This document shows, in pieces, positions 1 to 9,136 of a stretch of 64,000 bases of DNA (position 1 is its first letter; each line of letters starts with the position of its first letter). The position numbers and the translations under genes are program-made. Below the pieces are notes generated by a model. That model saw only the letters and a list, made by a program, of their open reading frames with translations. It searched no databases and was not told the DNA's origin. Source of the stretch: Thermoclostridium sp036562185 (lineage in GTDB: Bacteria > Bacillota > Clostridia > DSM-8532). Where the stretch lies: positions 62,001-126,000 of the forward strand of contig DATCKN010000036.1 of assembly GCA_036562185.1 (NCBI GenBank). Reading direction: 5' to 3'.

Positions 1-1097
1 ACCAATAAGGTAAAGTCCCCCGACTTGGCTTTTCTCATCAAGTTGACCAGTTTCATCAAAGGAACCGAAATGCTGTTTGATATGGTAAAGGCAAGAATCA
101 CTGCCAGCACTATGGCTATTAAACCGATGACAATAATGGATATCCCAATTGCTTTTGCGGCAGAATTCAGGAAAGAATAGGGTGTTATGGTTACAATCCA
201 ATAAGGTGTATTTTCTATTTTAAAATAATTACAGTGTGATTTTTCTTTCAGGTGAATATCAAAAGCACTGTAACTGTCAATGTTTGATGCAACTGCTTCT
301 ATTAAATTTTCATAAGGGTATATGGTTCCGGGCGATTTTGATTGATCGGTGGAATATAAAATGGTTCCGTCTTCCGTCAAAAACAATAATTCAACCTTAT
401 CACCTAATTTGAGAGAGTCAAAACGCTGATTGATTTTGAGATTATTCAGGGTAATAAAATAGTTGCCGATCCATTTGCTTGTTGATATATTGACAACTTT
501 TCGTGCATATATGATGTCGGTATTATTAATATACCACTTATATGCTTCTCCGCTGTCTGTAAAATTCTGATTTAACTCGTTGTAATCCGTTGAATTGGAT
601 GCAACACCAACATATATTGCTGTATTTTTTGGAGTAATCAACCTTACTTCCAGTATATTGCTGTTTTGGGATGATATGATATTCATCTCGCTTTTAATGT
701 TGTTATGGGCATCTATCCTGTCTACCATTTCGAGTTCATCATAATTGTTGAAACTTTTCTGCAAAAGTGTTGAAAAAATAAAAGAATTAGAAGTCTCTAC
801 AATTTTGCTGAATTCCGATGATACATTGTTTCCAAACTGAACTACAATCTGCTCTGTATATTGCTTTATAATATCTGAAACCAGTGATCTTGCGCTATTG
901 AATGATGCTATTCCCAAAACCAGAAGTGGCACTATCGAAATTACCAGGAATGATATTATCAGCCTTTGGCGTATTTTAACTTTTCGGATAAGATTAAACC
1001 TCCTGCTGATAATTAAATTTTTGACGCCGGCTTTCTGAAAATCTTTTTTCAGTTTTCCTTGATATTTAGAGAAACTTTGCCTGAATTTTTCCAACAT
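1..1097 (-). CDS. Membrane sensor (chemoreceptor or histidine kinase), 3' part outside window
   Basis: My own reading of the minus strand gives an open frame from an ATG at 1097, preceded by a GGGGGG ribosome site, running off the left edge (365 codons). The protein has a basic cytoplasmic head of about 45 residues, a transmembrane helix (about 47-70), a long extracytoplasmic sensor region of dCache-like size, a second helix (about 305-330) and the start of a HAMP domain (VPLMKLVNLMRKAKSGDF). The output domain lies outside the window, so a methyl-accepting chemotaxis protein and a YesM-type histidine kinase cannot be told apart. It is transcribed divergently from the ECF sigma gene. Confidence 0.75.
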   Translation of the reverse strand, partial: MLEKFRQSFSKYQGKLKKDFQKAGVKNLIISRRFNLIRKVKIRQRLIISFLVISIVPLLVLGIASFNSARSLVSDIIKQYTEQIVVQFGNNVSSEFSKIVETSNSFIFSTLLQKSFNNYDELEMVDRIDAHNNIKSEMNIISSQNSNILEVRLITPKNTAIYVGVASNSTDYNELNQNFTDSGEAYKWYINNTDIIYARKVVNISTSKWIGNYFITLNNLKINQRFDSLKLGDKVELLFLTEDGTILYSTDQSKSPGTIYPYENLIEAVASNIDSYSAFDIHLKEKSHCNYFKIENTPYWIVTITPYSFLNSAAKAIGISIIVIGLIAIVLAVILAFTISNSISVPLMKLVNLMRKAKSGDFTLL

Positions 1098-1459
1098 GTT
1101 TAACCCCCCATGATTCCTTTTGAGATAACTCAGGTTATCTGCAAAATTAATATGATGCCAACATATTTGGTTATTAATTATATCGGCAAAATGCGCAGTA
1201 TTGTTAGATAATTTAGAAAACAGGCAAACTTGGATATAGTTCATCCCTTTATTTATTGCTTAAAGAATGCCATAATAATTACGGTATTATCAGACTTTCA
1301 GAATTGAGTATCCGTATATATTATAATGAGCATAGGTTATATCACTCTATAATAGGCGGACGTATGATTGAAACTGTGTACAGTATTGCATAGCAGTTTC
1401 CCACATTTTTGACTGAGAAGAACATCATTGATTTTATTTAGTACTTGAAGGGAAAATGC
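1098..1459. other. Intergenic region between divergent genes
   Basis: This 360-bp AT-rich gap separates the sensor from the sigma factor and must hold both promoters. A short inverted repeat (GATAAC-TCAG-GTTATC, 1124-1139) lies just upstream of the sensor start and could be an operator. I see no coding frame with a ribosome site and no RNA gene. Confidence 0.4.
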
Positions 1460-2005
1460 ATGGAAGATAAGATAATTGTTGAAAAGTGCTTAAACGGTGA
1501 TACAGATTCTTTCGAGTATCTCGTTACCAAGTACAAAAAACTTGTATATTCCATAGCACTTCGTTTTCTTAAGGACACTCACCTGGCTGAAGACATTACG
1601 CAGGAAGTGTTTTTTAAGGCATACCGAAAACTGGATATGTATGATACAAATATGAAATTCTCGGCATGGATAAGCCGGATAGCTCATAATACATGCATAG
1701 ATACTATACGTAAGAATAAGAATTATTCGGTTGTTGCCGGTGATGAACCAATTATTGAAGATACCGAAGGGGAGTCGGCTGATGAAGTACTGGTCCAAAA
1801 AGAGAAAAAGCAGTGGCTGGAAGAGCAAATCAGATTGCTTAAACCGGGCTATAAAACCCCGTTGCTTCTTTTTCACCAGGCAGGATTAAGCTATGAAGAA
1901 ATTGCAAAAAGCATGAATGTACCTTTGAGTATAGTAAAGAATAGAATTTACAGAGCGAGGAAGATGCTAAAGGAAAAGATGAATGAATATTATAAGGAGG
2001 CATGA
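1460..2005 (+). CDS. ECF-type RNA polymerase sigma factor
   Basis: A 181-aa sigma-70 family protein with only regions 2 and 4, as in ECF sigma factors. Region 2 holds the conserved DITQEVFFKAYRKL stretch and the following FSAWISRIAHN segment. Region 4 (about 120-180) has a helix-turn-helix ending in IVKNRIYRARKML. The ATG at 1460 has a GAAGGG ribosome site 7 nt upstream, so an in-frame TTG at 1445 is unlikely. Its last codons overlap the leader of the next gene, a zinc-finger protein that is probably its anti-sigma factor. The signal sensed cannot be read from the sequence. Confidence 0.9.
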   Translation: MEDKIIVEKCLNGDTDSFEYLVTKYKKLVYSIALRFLKDTHLAEDITQEVFFKAYRKLDMYDTNMKFSAWISRIAHNTCIDTIRKNKNYSVVAGDEPIIEDTEGESADEVLVQKEKKQWLEEQIRLLKPGYKTPLLLFHQAGLSYEEIAKSMNVPLSIVKNRIYRARKMLKEKMNEYYKEA

Positions 2006-2007
2006 GT

Positions 2008-2532
2008 ATGCATATTCGTGAAAAGGATATCTCGTTATTTCTTGATAATTCTCTAAGCCCGGGAAAGCAAAAAAAACTTGAAAAACATTTTGCCGAGTGT
2101 GATAAATGCAGGGACAGGCTGATAAAGTGGCAGGATTTATATTCCTCCCTTGAGGATTTGGACTGCGATTTTGAACTTGACGGACTTGAGGACAGAATAA
2201 TGCAGAAAATAAAAAGCACTCAGTTCAGTAATCGTGCAAAACAGGAAAATTTCAGAATATCTGTACCTGCAATTTTAAGTATATCATTTATTGCCCTTGT
2301 GTTGAATCTGCTTTTCGAGCCTATAATTGCCTTTATCGATAAGTTCTATAAAAACACCATGGCTTTTATGCTTGACGAGAGTATACAGTTTATAAACACT
2401 GCAAAATGGAAGGCTGTTGACATCATATCAATGTTTAAATCATTAGAATTGACCGGTTTGGCCGCATGCGTCATTTTAATATCAGGAGGTATTTACTTTA
2501 CAGTAAACCGAAAATCAGTACGCAAAGCATAA
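2008..2532 (+). CDS. Membrane-bound zinc-finger anti-sigma factor
   Basis: A 174-aa protein. The N-terminus carries a His-x3-Cys-x2-Cys zinc-binding pattern (HFAECDKC, about residues 29-36), as in ZAS-type anti-sigma factors. Two hydrophobic segments follow (about 85-108 and 148-168), so it is anchored in the membrane. The sigma gene stops at 2005. The AAGGAGG at 1994-2000 sits 7 nt from the ATG at 2008 but only 1 nt from the ATG at 2002, so I start it at 2008. Coupling to the ECF gene implies it binds and inhibits that sigma factor. This is inferred from family and position. Confidence 0.8.
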   Translation: MHIREKDISLFLDNSLSPGKQKKLEKHFAECDKCRDRLIKWQDLYSSLEDLDCDFELDGLEDRIMQKIKSTQFSNRAKQENFRISVPAILSISFIALVLNLLFEPIIAFIDKFYKNTMAFMLDESIQFINTAKWKAVDIISMFKSLELTGLAACVILISGGIYFTVNRKSVRKA

Positions 2533-2619
2533 AGATATTTATCATCCGGCTTATCGGTCCGGTAATAAACACATTGTTACAATAAAGTAAGAATTTATTG
2601 CCAAAGAAAAATAATTTAT

Positions 2620-2648
2620 TTGAAAACCCTGTACTATCATTGTATAAT
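2620..2648 (+). promoter_or_regulatory. Sigma-A promoter upstream of the HPr-like gene
   Basis: TTGAAA (2620-2625), a 17-nt spacer, then TATAAT (2643-2648). It should drive the HPr-like gene and probably uvrC. Confidence 0.7.
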
Positions 2649-2722
2649 TAGGTATGATGAAGAATAAAAATTGGCTATAATTGATTTATAGAAGAGAAAT
2701 CATGTTAGCAGGGGGAACTGGG

Positions 2723-2995
2723 ATGATCAGTAAAGAAATAACAATAAGGAATGAATCCGGTTTGGAGTCAAAAGTCGCTGCACGACTGATACAAAAGGTT
2801 TCAGGTTATGAGTCCAATATATGGATTCAGAAGAATGACCGGAAAGCAAATGCCAAAAGCTTGTTGGGTATTTTATCCCTTAGTATCAGCAGAGGAGAAA
2901 AAGTATTACTGATAGCAGACGGGCCTGATGAACAGCTGGCTATTAACGAGCTTGAATTGTTTGTAGAAAGGGGCATGACAGATCAATATAAATAG
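2723..2995 (+). CDS. Crh-like HPr-family protein lacking the PTS histidine
   Basis: A 90-aa single-domain HPr-fold protein. Residue 15, the histidine phosphorylated by enzyme I in true HPr, is glutamate here (SGLESK instead of TGLHAR), and the neighbouring Arg17 is Lys. Serine 46, the HPr kinase site, is kept (NAKSLLG). This pattern matches Crh, a regulator of catabolite repression that does no sugar transport but can be Ser-phosphorylated and bind CcpA. The ATG at 2723 follows a GGGGGA ribosome site. It lies 14 nt upstream of uvrC. No hprK is visible in the window. Confidence 0.8.
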   Translation: MISKEITIRNESGLESKVAARLIQKVSGYESNIWIQKNDRKANAKSLLGILSLSISRGEKVLLIADGPDEQLAINELELFVERGMTDQYK

Positions 2996-3009
2996 AAAGT
3001 GCTTAAATT

Positions 3010-4836
3010 ATGGATAATATAAAAGAAATTCTTGAAAATATCCCCGATTTGCCTGGAGTATATTTAATGAAAGATAAATCGGGCAGGATTATTTATGTTG
3101 GTAAGGCTAAAATTTTAAAAAACCGTGTCAGGCAGTATTTTCAAAGCCCTGAAGAAAAAGATCCGAAAACAAGAACGCTTGTATCAAAAATCAACAATAT
3201 AGAAACTATTGTAACAAAAACCGAATCTGAAGCCCTGATACTTGAAAATACTCTTATTAAGCTGCACAAACCAAGGTATAATATTCTCTTAAAAGACGAC
3301 AAAACATATCCATATATACGTATTACAACTCAGGATATATTTCCTAAAATCGAGTTGACAAGGACAGTTATAAGGGATGGCTCGAAATATTTTGGTGCTT
3401 ATACAAAAGTTTCGGATGCCCGGAAATCCCTGGAAGTGTTGAGAAAAATATTCCCTCTGAGAACCTGCAACAGGCAAATCAATGAAGGTGATCACCAGCG
3501 TCCTTGCCTGTTTTATCATATTAAGCTTTGTGCCGCTCCATGTGCAGGATTTATAAACAGCAAAGACTACAATGAAATAGTGAAGGAAGCTGTAAGGTTC
3601 CTGGAAGGAAAGCAGGACGAAGTATTGAATGAGCTTCAAAAACGGATGCAGGAATATGCCGAAAACATGGAATATGAAAAAGCTGCATCTATCAGGGATA
3701 AAATAAAAAGCATAACAAATATAGCCGAAAAACAGCTTGTGTTGTCAACTAGATTTGAGGACAGGGACTTATGCGCATTAGTCCGCGATGAGATTAACAG
3801 CCTTGTAATTGTACTTTTTGTCCGCAATGGTAAATTGATGGGCAAGAATGTAAATATCATGGAAAAAACATACGACATGTCGGATGAAGAAATAATGGAA
3901 ACATTTCTTACCCAGTTTTACGGGAATGGCAGGGAAATTCCGCCTGAAATACTTCTGACACATCTTCCCTCCAATGCCGGGATCATCGAGCAATGGATGA
4001 AATCCATGCGCGGCAGGTCGGTAAAATTGCATTTGCCTGTACGGGGAGACAGAAAAAAACAGATAGATCTGGCGATAAAGAACGCTGAAGAAGAGTTCAT
4101 GAAGTTCAAACTTGCTTATGCCAATAAATGGGAGAATGTCGGAAAAGCACTTGATATTCTTAAAAAAATTCTGGAATTGCCTGACATACCTCACAGGATC
4201 GAGGCTTATGATATATCAAATACCGGAAAACAGGGTATGGTAGCCGGTATGGTGGTTTTTGAGGATGGTGCCAGAAAAACATCTCACTATAGAAAATTTG
4301 AGATAAAAAACGTGAAAGAGCAAAATGACTACGCATGTATGCAGGAAGTATTGTACAGAAGGCTGAAACGCCTGAAGGAAGCTTCAGAGGATGAAAGTTT
4401 TTCTGAATGCCCCGACCTGATACTTCTGGACGGTGGAATAGGGCATGTTCATGCTGTAAAGGAAGTTCTGTCCGAACTTGAAATATGTTTGCCAGTGGTT
4501 GGTATGGCTAAAAATGACAAACACCAAACCGAAAGGCTGGTTAATGATTTTCTTGACATAGAACTAAGGAATGAACCCGAATTATATTCCCTGATTGCAG
4601 CTGTACAGGAAGAGGTCCACCGCTATTCGATAAGTTTCCACCGGCTGAAAAGAAAGAAGAACCAGGTAGGCTCGGTGCTTGATGAAATAGAAGGCATTGG
4701 TCCGAAAAAGAAAAAAGCCCTGTTAAAAGAGTTCGGTTCTGTTAAAAGAATACGCGAGGCAACAGAGGAAGAACTTTGCAGGGTTAAAGGCATTAACATG
4801 AAACTTGCAAAGGAAATAAAGCAAGTACTCGGTTAA
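3010..4836 (+). CDS. uvrC: UvrABC excinuclease subunit C
   Basis: A 608-aa protein, normal for UvrC. The N-terminal GIY-YIG nuclease (about 12-92) makes the 3' incision. A cysteine cluster follows at about 155-180 (CNRQ...CLFYHIKLCAAPC). The UVR motif that contacts UvrB is at about 205-240 (EYEKAASIRDKI), the RNase H-like nuclease for the 5' incision at about 380-540 (LILLDGGIGH), and two helix-hairpin-helix motifs at the C-terminus. It acts in nucleotide excision repair with UvrA and UvrB, neither encoded here. Confidence 0.97.
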   Translation: MDNIKEILENIPDLPGVYLMKDKSGRIIYVGKAKILKNRVRQYFQSPEEKDPKTRTLVSKINNIETIVTKTESEALILENTLIKLHKPRYNILLKDDKTYPYIRITTQDIFPKIELTRTVIRDGSKYFGAYTKVSDARKSLEVLRKIFPLRTCNRQINEGDHQRPCLFYHIKLCAAPCAGFINSKDYNEIVKEAVRFLEGKQDEVLNELQKRMQEYAENMEYEKAASIRDKIKSITNIAEKQLVLSTRFEDRDLCALVRDEINSLVIVLFVRNGKLMGKNVNIMEKTYDMSDEEIMETFLTQFYGNGREIPPEILLTHLPSNAGIIEQWMKSMRGRSVKLHLPVRGDRKKQIDLAIKNAEEEFMKFKLAYANKWENVGKALDILKKILELPDIPHRIEAYDISNTGKQGMVAGMVVFEDGARKTSHYRKFEIKNVKEQNDYACMQEVLYRRLKRLKEASEDESFSECPDLILLDGGIGHVHAVKEVLSELEICLPVVGMAKNDKHQTERLVNDFLDIELRNEPELYSLIAAVQEEVHRYSISFHRLKRKKNQVGSVLDEIEGIGPKKKKALLKEFGSVKRIREATEEELCRVKGINMKLAKEIKQVLG

Positions 4837-4916
4837 TTGTAATATTCCATGAACATAAGCCATAAAAATTAAATACGTAAAACTACTTTAGAATAACAAA
4901 CATACCGAGGTTGATT

Positions 4917-5813
4917 ATGGCTTATGCATTGGTTTTGACGTCTGAAAAAGCAATTAAAAAGAGCAGGTTCTTTCTTTTAAATAAAATTTCCGGCTTTTTC
5001 CGGGGATTTATACCCGCAGCCGTTCATGTGAGCTTTATCGGGATCGATGAAAATTTGTTTCTTTACATTATTACAATGCCTCCACCCGAAGTGTATCTGT
5101 CGAAAAACAGAATAGGAAAAAACGGGACTCTGAAAAAATGGATGTCGGCCGTAAAGAATAATAATATCGAGCATTATTTGCTTGAAAGACCGTTAAAAGA
5201 ATATATGAACGGTGAGTGGCCAATGGAAAAAGGCGGCTGCCTTGCTGAAAGCATAAGAAAAAACGTTCATCTGCTTTTTTTGATGGAGCCGCTAAAAGAA
5301 CTTGAAGTTCAGACCATGACCGTCACATTGTCGGGAGCTAAAAAAGAATATCTCAAATCTGAACTGATGTCGGTGCTTAAAAATTTCAAAATGGTGAATG
5401 TAATAGCATATGACAGTGATTTAAACAGTTTGTGGGATGAGTTTATGGCTGAAACAGGTGTTCCGGTTTGCATTTCAGAAGACTTTGGGGTGCTGTCAAG
5501 AACCGACATCTGGATTTCATTCGAAGATACCGGCGTAAATCATCCTTTTAACGGAATTAAGGTTGATACCCGTGAAAGAAAAATAGTAAATCCCGAATTT
5601 AACAAGCAATACCGGATAGGTTATTCTTTTCAGAGGAAATTACTGAAAAAGCTTGGCATAAGATTAGTCCAGCGGTTTGATAATTATGTATTATCTGAAT
5701 TTTTGCTCCATATGCTGATTAATATGAAAAATATTGAAATATCTGAAGCAGAAGTGCTTCTGGGTGTAAAAATTTCCATTATGTCGGTTGAATCGCTAAG
5801 TCTATGTTCTTGA
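4917..5813 (+). CDS. Protein of unknown function, 298 aa
   Basis: I do not recognise this protein. The ATG at 4917 has a GAGG ribosome site 6 nt upstream. It has no signal peptide and no clear transmembrane helix. The middle part (about 135-215) looks like an alpha/beta nucleotide-binding fold: a strand ending VTLSGAKKEYLKSEL, a second ending VIAYDSD, then FGVLSRTDIWISFEDTG, which recalls the change-of-state segment in Rossmann-like enzymes. No catalytic motif can be assigned. A sigma-A promoter for the next gene overlaps its 3' end, so it is probably co-transcribed only with genes upstream. Confidence 0.75.
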   Translation: MAYALVLTSEKAIKKSRFFLLNKISGFFRGFIPAAVHVSFIGIDENLFLYIITMPPPEVYLSKNRIGKNGTLKKWMSAVKNNNIEHYLLERPLKEYMNGEWPMEKGGCLAESIRKNVHLLFLMEPLKELEVQTMTVTLSGAKKEYLKSELMSVLKNFKMVNVIAYDSDLNSLWDEFMAETGVPVCISEDFGVLSRTDIWISFEDTGVNHPFNGIKVDTRERKIVNPEFNKQYRIGYSFQRKLLKKLGIRLVQRFDNYVLSEFLLHMLINMKNIEISEAEVLLGVKISIMSVESLSLCS

Positions 5814-5838
5814 CATAATAGAATGTGTGCTTTATAAT
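5810..5838 (+). promoter_or_regulatory. Strong sigma-A promoter upstream of greA
   Basis: Perfect consensus hexamers: TTGACA (5810-5815), a 17-nt spacer and TATAAT (5833-5838). The -35 box overlaps the stop codon of the preceding gene. Transcription would start near 5845, leaving a leader of about 230 nt before greA. Confidence 0.85.
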
Positions 5839-5844
5839 GTTAGC

Positions 5845-6077
5845 AATGTAATGGGGGAAGTTATATTCTCCCATTATATAGCTTTATGCATATTAATATA
5901 TTGATAACGTATTTGGTGTTATCAAATGGGATTAGAAAAGTATCAGTTACTCCCGCCATAAACTTAAAATAAATATTCCGGTTCAGGAATAAAAGTAACC
6001 GAACTGGATAAATTATTTCTTTACTATAAGTTTTAATGGGGGATACAGAGAGAAAATAAAAAAAGGAGTAGCATTGC
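5845..6077 (+). promoter_or_regulatory. Structured 5' leader of greA
   Basis: About 230 nt between the promoter and greA without a convincing coding frame. It can fold into a hairpin of about 10 bp (TAATGGGGGA near 5850 with TCTCCCATTA ending near 5877) and an 8-bp perfect hairpin (TTGATAAC with GTTATCAA, about 5900-5926). A third weak pairing (GGTT/AACC) lies near 5980-6000. No terminator with a T-run is seen, and no known riboswitch class matches. Confidence 0.4.
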
Positions 6078-6554
6078 ATGAGTGGCAAAGAGATATTCTT
6101 AACTTATGAAGGACTTAAAAAGCTTGAAGAAGAATTAGAGCGCCTTAAAGGGGAGAAAAGACGGGAAATCGCAGAAAGAATAAGACAGGCATTGGCATTT
6201 GGTGATATTTCAGAAAATTCAGAGTATGATGAAGCTAAAAATGATCAGGCTAAGAATGAACTCCGGATTGTACAATTGGAAAATATGCTTAAAAATGCAA
6301 CTGTAATTGATGAAGATGAAATAGATACTAATTCTGTCAGGTTGGGAACCCGGGTAAAAGTATATGATATGGATTTTGATGAAGAGGTTGAGTATTACAT
6401 TGTGGGCTCAACCGAAGCAGATCCGCTTGAGCAAAGAATTTCAAATGATTCGCCTGTCGGTCGTGCACTTATGGGAAAGAAACCCGGAGATATTGTAACG
6501 GTTCAGGTCCCTGACGGTACTGTAAGGCTTAAAGTTCTTCAGATTTATAAATAA
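6078..6554 (+). CDS. greA: Transcription elongation factor GreA
   Basis: A 158-aa protein of normal GreA length. The N-terminal coiled-coil finger (about 1-75) contains the conserved acidic tip GDISENSEYDEAK, which reaches into the RNA polymerase secondary channel and promotes transcript cleavage in backtracked complexes. The C-terminal FKBP-like domain ends in PVGRALMGKKPGD and a final strand. The start has an AAAAGGAG ribosome site. It is followed by a hairpin terminator and lysS, a common greA-lysS order in Clostridia. Confidence 0.97.
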   Translation: MSGKEIFLTYEGLKKLEEELERLKGEKRREIAERIRQALAFGDISENSEYDEAKNDQAKNELRIVQLENMLKNATVIDEDEIDTNSVRLGTRVKVYDMDFDEEVEYYIVGSTEADPLEQRISNDSPVGRALMGKKPGDIVTVQVPDGTVRLKVLQIYK

Positions 6555-6603
6555 TTATGTAAGTATTGTTATCATAAGGTTCATGGGGTATAATATTTTA
6601 ATA

Positions 6604-6650
6604 AAAACAGTTTACATTATTATGTAAGCTGTTTTTGTGTATGTTTTTTA
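6604..6650 (+). terminator. Rho-independent terminator after greA
   Basis: CAGTTTACAT pairs with ATGTAAGCTG around a TATT-type loop, flanked by A-rich and T-rich runs (AAAA before, TTTTT after). It separates greA from lysS. Confidence 0.75.
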
Positions 6651-6715
6651 TTTTTAATTGCTTTTCCTGTCTTTATCATGGAAAATGCAGCAATAAAATT
6701 GCAGGAGGACTATAA

Positions 6716-8212
6716 ATGTCGGAAAACATTAAAAATAATAACGCAGAAATTCAGGATTTAAACGAAATCCTGAAGGTAAGAAGGCAAAAGCTCAGCTCTT
6801 TACAGGAAATGGGAAAAGATCCTTTCCACATTGTAAAATATGATGTAACCCACAAAACAAAAGAAATAATTGATTCTTTTGAAGAATATGAAGGTAAAGC
6901 CGTTTCCCTTGCCGGCAGGTTAATGGCAAAACGGGGTATGGGTAAAACCAGCTTTTGCGATCTTCACGACAGAGATGGGAAAATCCAGCTTTTTGTCCGC
7001 ATAAATGAGCTTGGTGAAGAGGCCTATGAAGAGTTTAAAAAACTGGATATAGGTGATATCATAGGCATAAAAGGAACAATATTTAAAACACACATGGGCG
7101 AAATAAGCGTGAGGGTGCATGAGTATACTCTTTTATCCAAATCTTTAAGGCCGCTGCCCGAAAAGTTCCACGGGCTTAAAGATACCGACACCCGTTATCG
7201 TCAAAGGTATTTGGACCTTATTGTCAATCCTGAGGTCAGAAAGACCTTTATCATGCGCAGTAAAATTATATCTGCCATAAGAAACTTTTTGGACAGCAGA
7301 GGTTTTCTTGAAGTTGAAACACCTATTTTAAATATAATTCCGGGTGGTGCCAATGCAAGACCTTTCATTACCCATCATAACACTCTGGATTTGGATATGT
7401 ACTTGCGTATTGCACCCGAATTATATTTAAAACGACTGATCGTAGGCGGTATGGAAAAGGTTTATGAACTGGGGCGTATGTTCAGAAATGAAGGCATGTC
7501 AATCAAGCATAACCCTGAATTCACATTACTGGAAGTATACGAAGCTTACACCGACTATCACGGAATGATGAAATTAACAGAAGACCTTTATACCCATATT
7601 GCCGATACGGTATTGGGGACAAGGAAGTTCGACTATCAGGGCCATGAAATTGATTTGTCCCTGCCCTGGGCACGTATGACAATGACAGAGGCCGTGAAGA
7701 AATATTCGGGCGTTGACTTTGATGCAATTACATCAGATGAAGAAGCTGTTTCGATAGCAAAGGCAAAAGGTCTTGAACTGGAGGGCAAAACTAAAAAAGG
7801 CGAAATACTGAATTTATTCTTTGAGGAATTTGTGGAGCAAAACCTTATACAGCCTACATTTATTATGGATTATCCGGTTGAGGTTTCACCTCTTACAAAG
7901 CGAAAGCCCGACAAACCTGAACTGACAGAACGTTTTGAGCTTTTTATAACCGGGCGTGAAATGGCTAATGCATATTCCGAATTGAACGATCCTGTTGATC
8001 AGAAGGAAAGGTTCCTGGCCCAGGTCAGGAAACGTGAACAGGGAGATGAGGAAGCCAATATGATGGATGAAGATTATATTATAGCACTGGAACATGGCCT
8101 TCCTCCTACGGGCGGTCTTGGTGTAGGTATTGACAGGCTTGTCATGCTGTTTACAAATTCCTTTTCAATACGCGACGTTTTATTATTTCCAACAATGAAA
8201 CCTAAGGAGTAA
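6716..8212 (+). CDS. lysS: Lysyl-tRNA synthetase, class II
   Basis: A 498-aa class II enzyme that charges tRNA-Lys. An N-terminal OB-fold (about 60-165) binds the anticodon. The catalytic domain carries motif 2 (MFRNEGMS) and motif 3 (GLGVGIDRLVML), with lysine-pocket sequences in between. The ATG at 6716 has an AGGAGG site 8 nt upstream. It is the first gene of a likely transcription unit continuing into the J-like membrane protein and the SigB module (22-nt gap, then a strong ribosome site). Confidence 0.97.
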   Translation: MSENIKNNNAEIQDLNEILKVRRQKLSSLQEMGKDPFHIVKYDVTHKTKEIIDSFEEYEGKAVSLAGRLMAKRGMGKTSFCDLHDRDGKIQLFVRINELGEEAYEEFKKLDIGDIIGIKGTIFKTHMGEISVRVHEYTLLSKSLRPLPEKFHGLKDTDTRYRQRYLDLIVNPEVRKTFIMRSKIISAIRNFLDSRGFLEVETPILNIIPGGANARPFITHHNTLDLDMYLRIAPELYLKRLIVGGMEKVYELGRMFRNEGMSIKHNPEFTLLEVYEAYTDYHGMMKLTEDLYTHIADTVLGTRKFDYQGHEIDLSLPWARMTMTEAVKKYSGVDFDAITSDEEAVSIAKAKGLELEGKTKKGEILNLFFEEFVEQNLIQPTFIMDYPVEVSPLTKRKPDKPELTERFELFITGREMANAYSELNDPVDQKERFLAQVRKREQGDEEANMMDEDYIIALEHGLPPTGGLGVGIDRLVMLFTNSFSIRDVLLFPTMKPKE

Positions 8213-8234
8213 TCTAAAAAAAGGGGGGTCTTCT

Positions 8235-9107
8235 ATGAATGTAATTGACAGGGAAAAGGCTCTGGAAATTTTGGAATTGAGCAAAGACGCAACTAAAGAT
8301 GAAATATCCAAGAGGTATGGCATTTTAACCAGGAAATTCAGAACCATTGAAAAAGATGAAAGAGGTTATACCATAGAAGATATTACCCATGCGTACAACT
8401 TGCTGATGGGGATAACCTATGTTGACAAGAATGAAGAAGAACGGCAGAGAGCGTTGCGGGAAAACCCTCCTTTTTTGGCCAGGCTTCTTAAAGTGGATCC
8501 GATAAAGTTGGAAAATTTCTTCCATTATTACAAGATACATATGATTGTATCGGTTTTGGTGATTGTTGTTCTGATTTTTTCAATACGAAGTTGTGTAAAT
8601 CATGTAGATCCTGATTTCGTTATTGTCGCTTACGGAAAAATCTACTGTCAGGATCAAACCCCTGTAGAAAGAAATGTAAAGGAAAGACTTACAGAAATAA
8701 ATGCTCCTTCTGTTCAATTTTTAAGCAGTATGGCTGGAGACCCGCAATATGAATATGCAACGCAGATGAAATTTGTTGCAATGATAGCAGCCCAGGAAGT
8801 GGATATTGTTATTATGGACAGGGAAAGCTTTGAAATCAATGCAGCTCAGGGAATGTTCCTTTCTTTGGATGACCTGGTTGATCAGTTCGGTTTTCCCGAG
8901 GAAAGTTATGTATGGTGCAGCGAAAATATTGGCGAAACAGAAGCCGGCGAGCCTGTTAAAGGTCCTTCACAGATATATGGTATAGATATATCCGAAAATG
9001 AATTCATAAAAGGTAATAATATCTATGCTGACAGTGCAGTAATAGCAATAGTTCGAAATACCGAAAGAATGGATAAAGTTCTGGAGTTTATCGGCAGTTT
9101 GGATTAA
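8235..9107 (+). CDS. Membrane protein with J-like domain lacking HPD
   Basis: A 290-aa protein. The first 65 residues resemble a DnaJ J-domain (REKALEILELSKDATKDEISKRYGIL), but the HPD tripeptide needed to stimulate DnaK is absent. A single transmembrane helix (about 100-118) is followed by an outward-facing domain of about 170 residues with no motif I recognise. Similar J-like membrane proteins of unknown function occur in Clostridia. Its place directly before rsbV suggests, without proving, a link to stress signalling. It follows lysS by 22 nt with a GGGGGG ribosome site. Confidence 0.7.
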   Translation: MNVIDREKALEILELSKDATKDEISKRYGILTRKFRTIEKDERGYTIEDITHAYNLLMGITYVDKNEEERQRALRENPPFLARLLKVDPIKLENFFHYYKIHMIVSVLVIVVLIFSIRSCVNHVDPDFVIVAYGKIYCQDQTPVERNVKERLTEINAPSVQFLSSMAGDPQYEYATQMKFVAMIAAQEVDIVIMDRESFEINAAQGMFLSLDDLVDQFGFPEESYVWCSENIGETEAGEPVKGPSQIYGIDISENEFIKGNNIYADSAVIAIVRNTERMDKVLEFIGSLD

Positions 9108-9136
9108 AGGATATTTTAGGTTAAGGAGGAGCAGTT

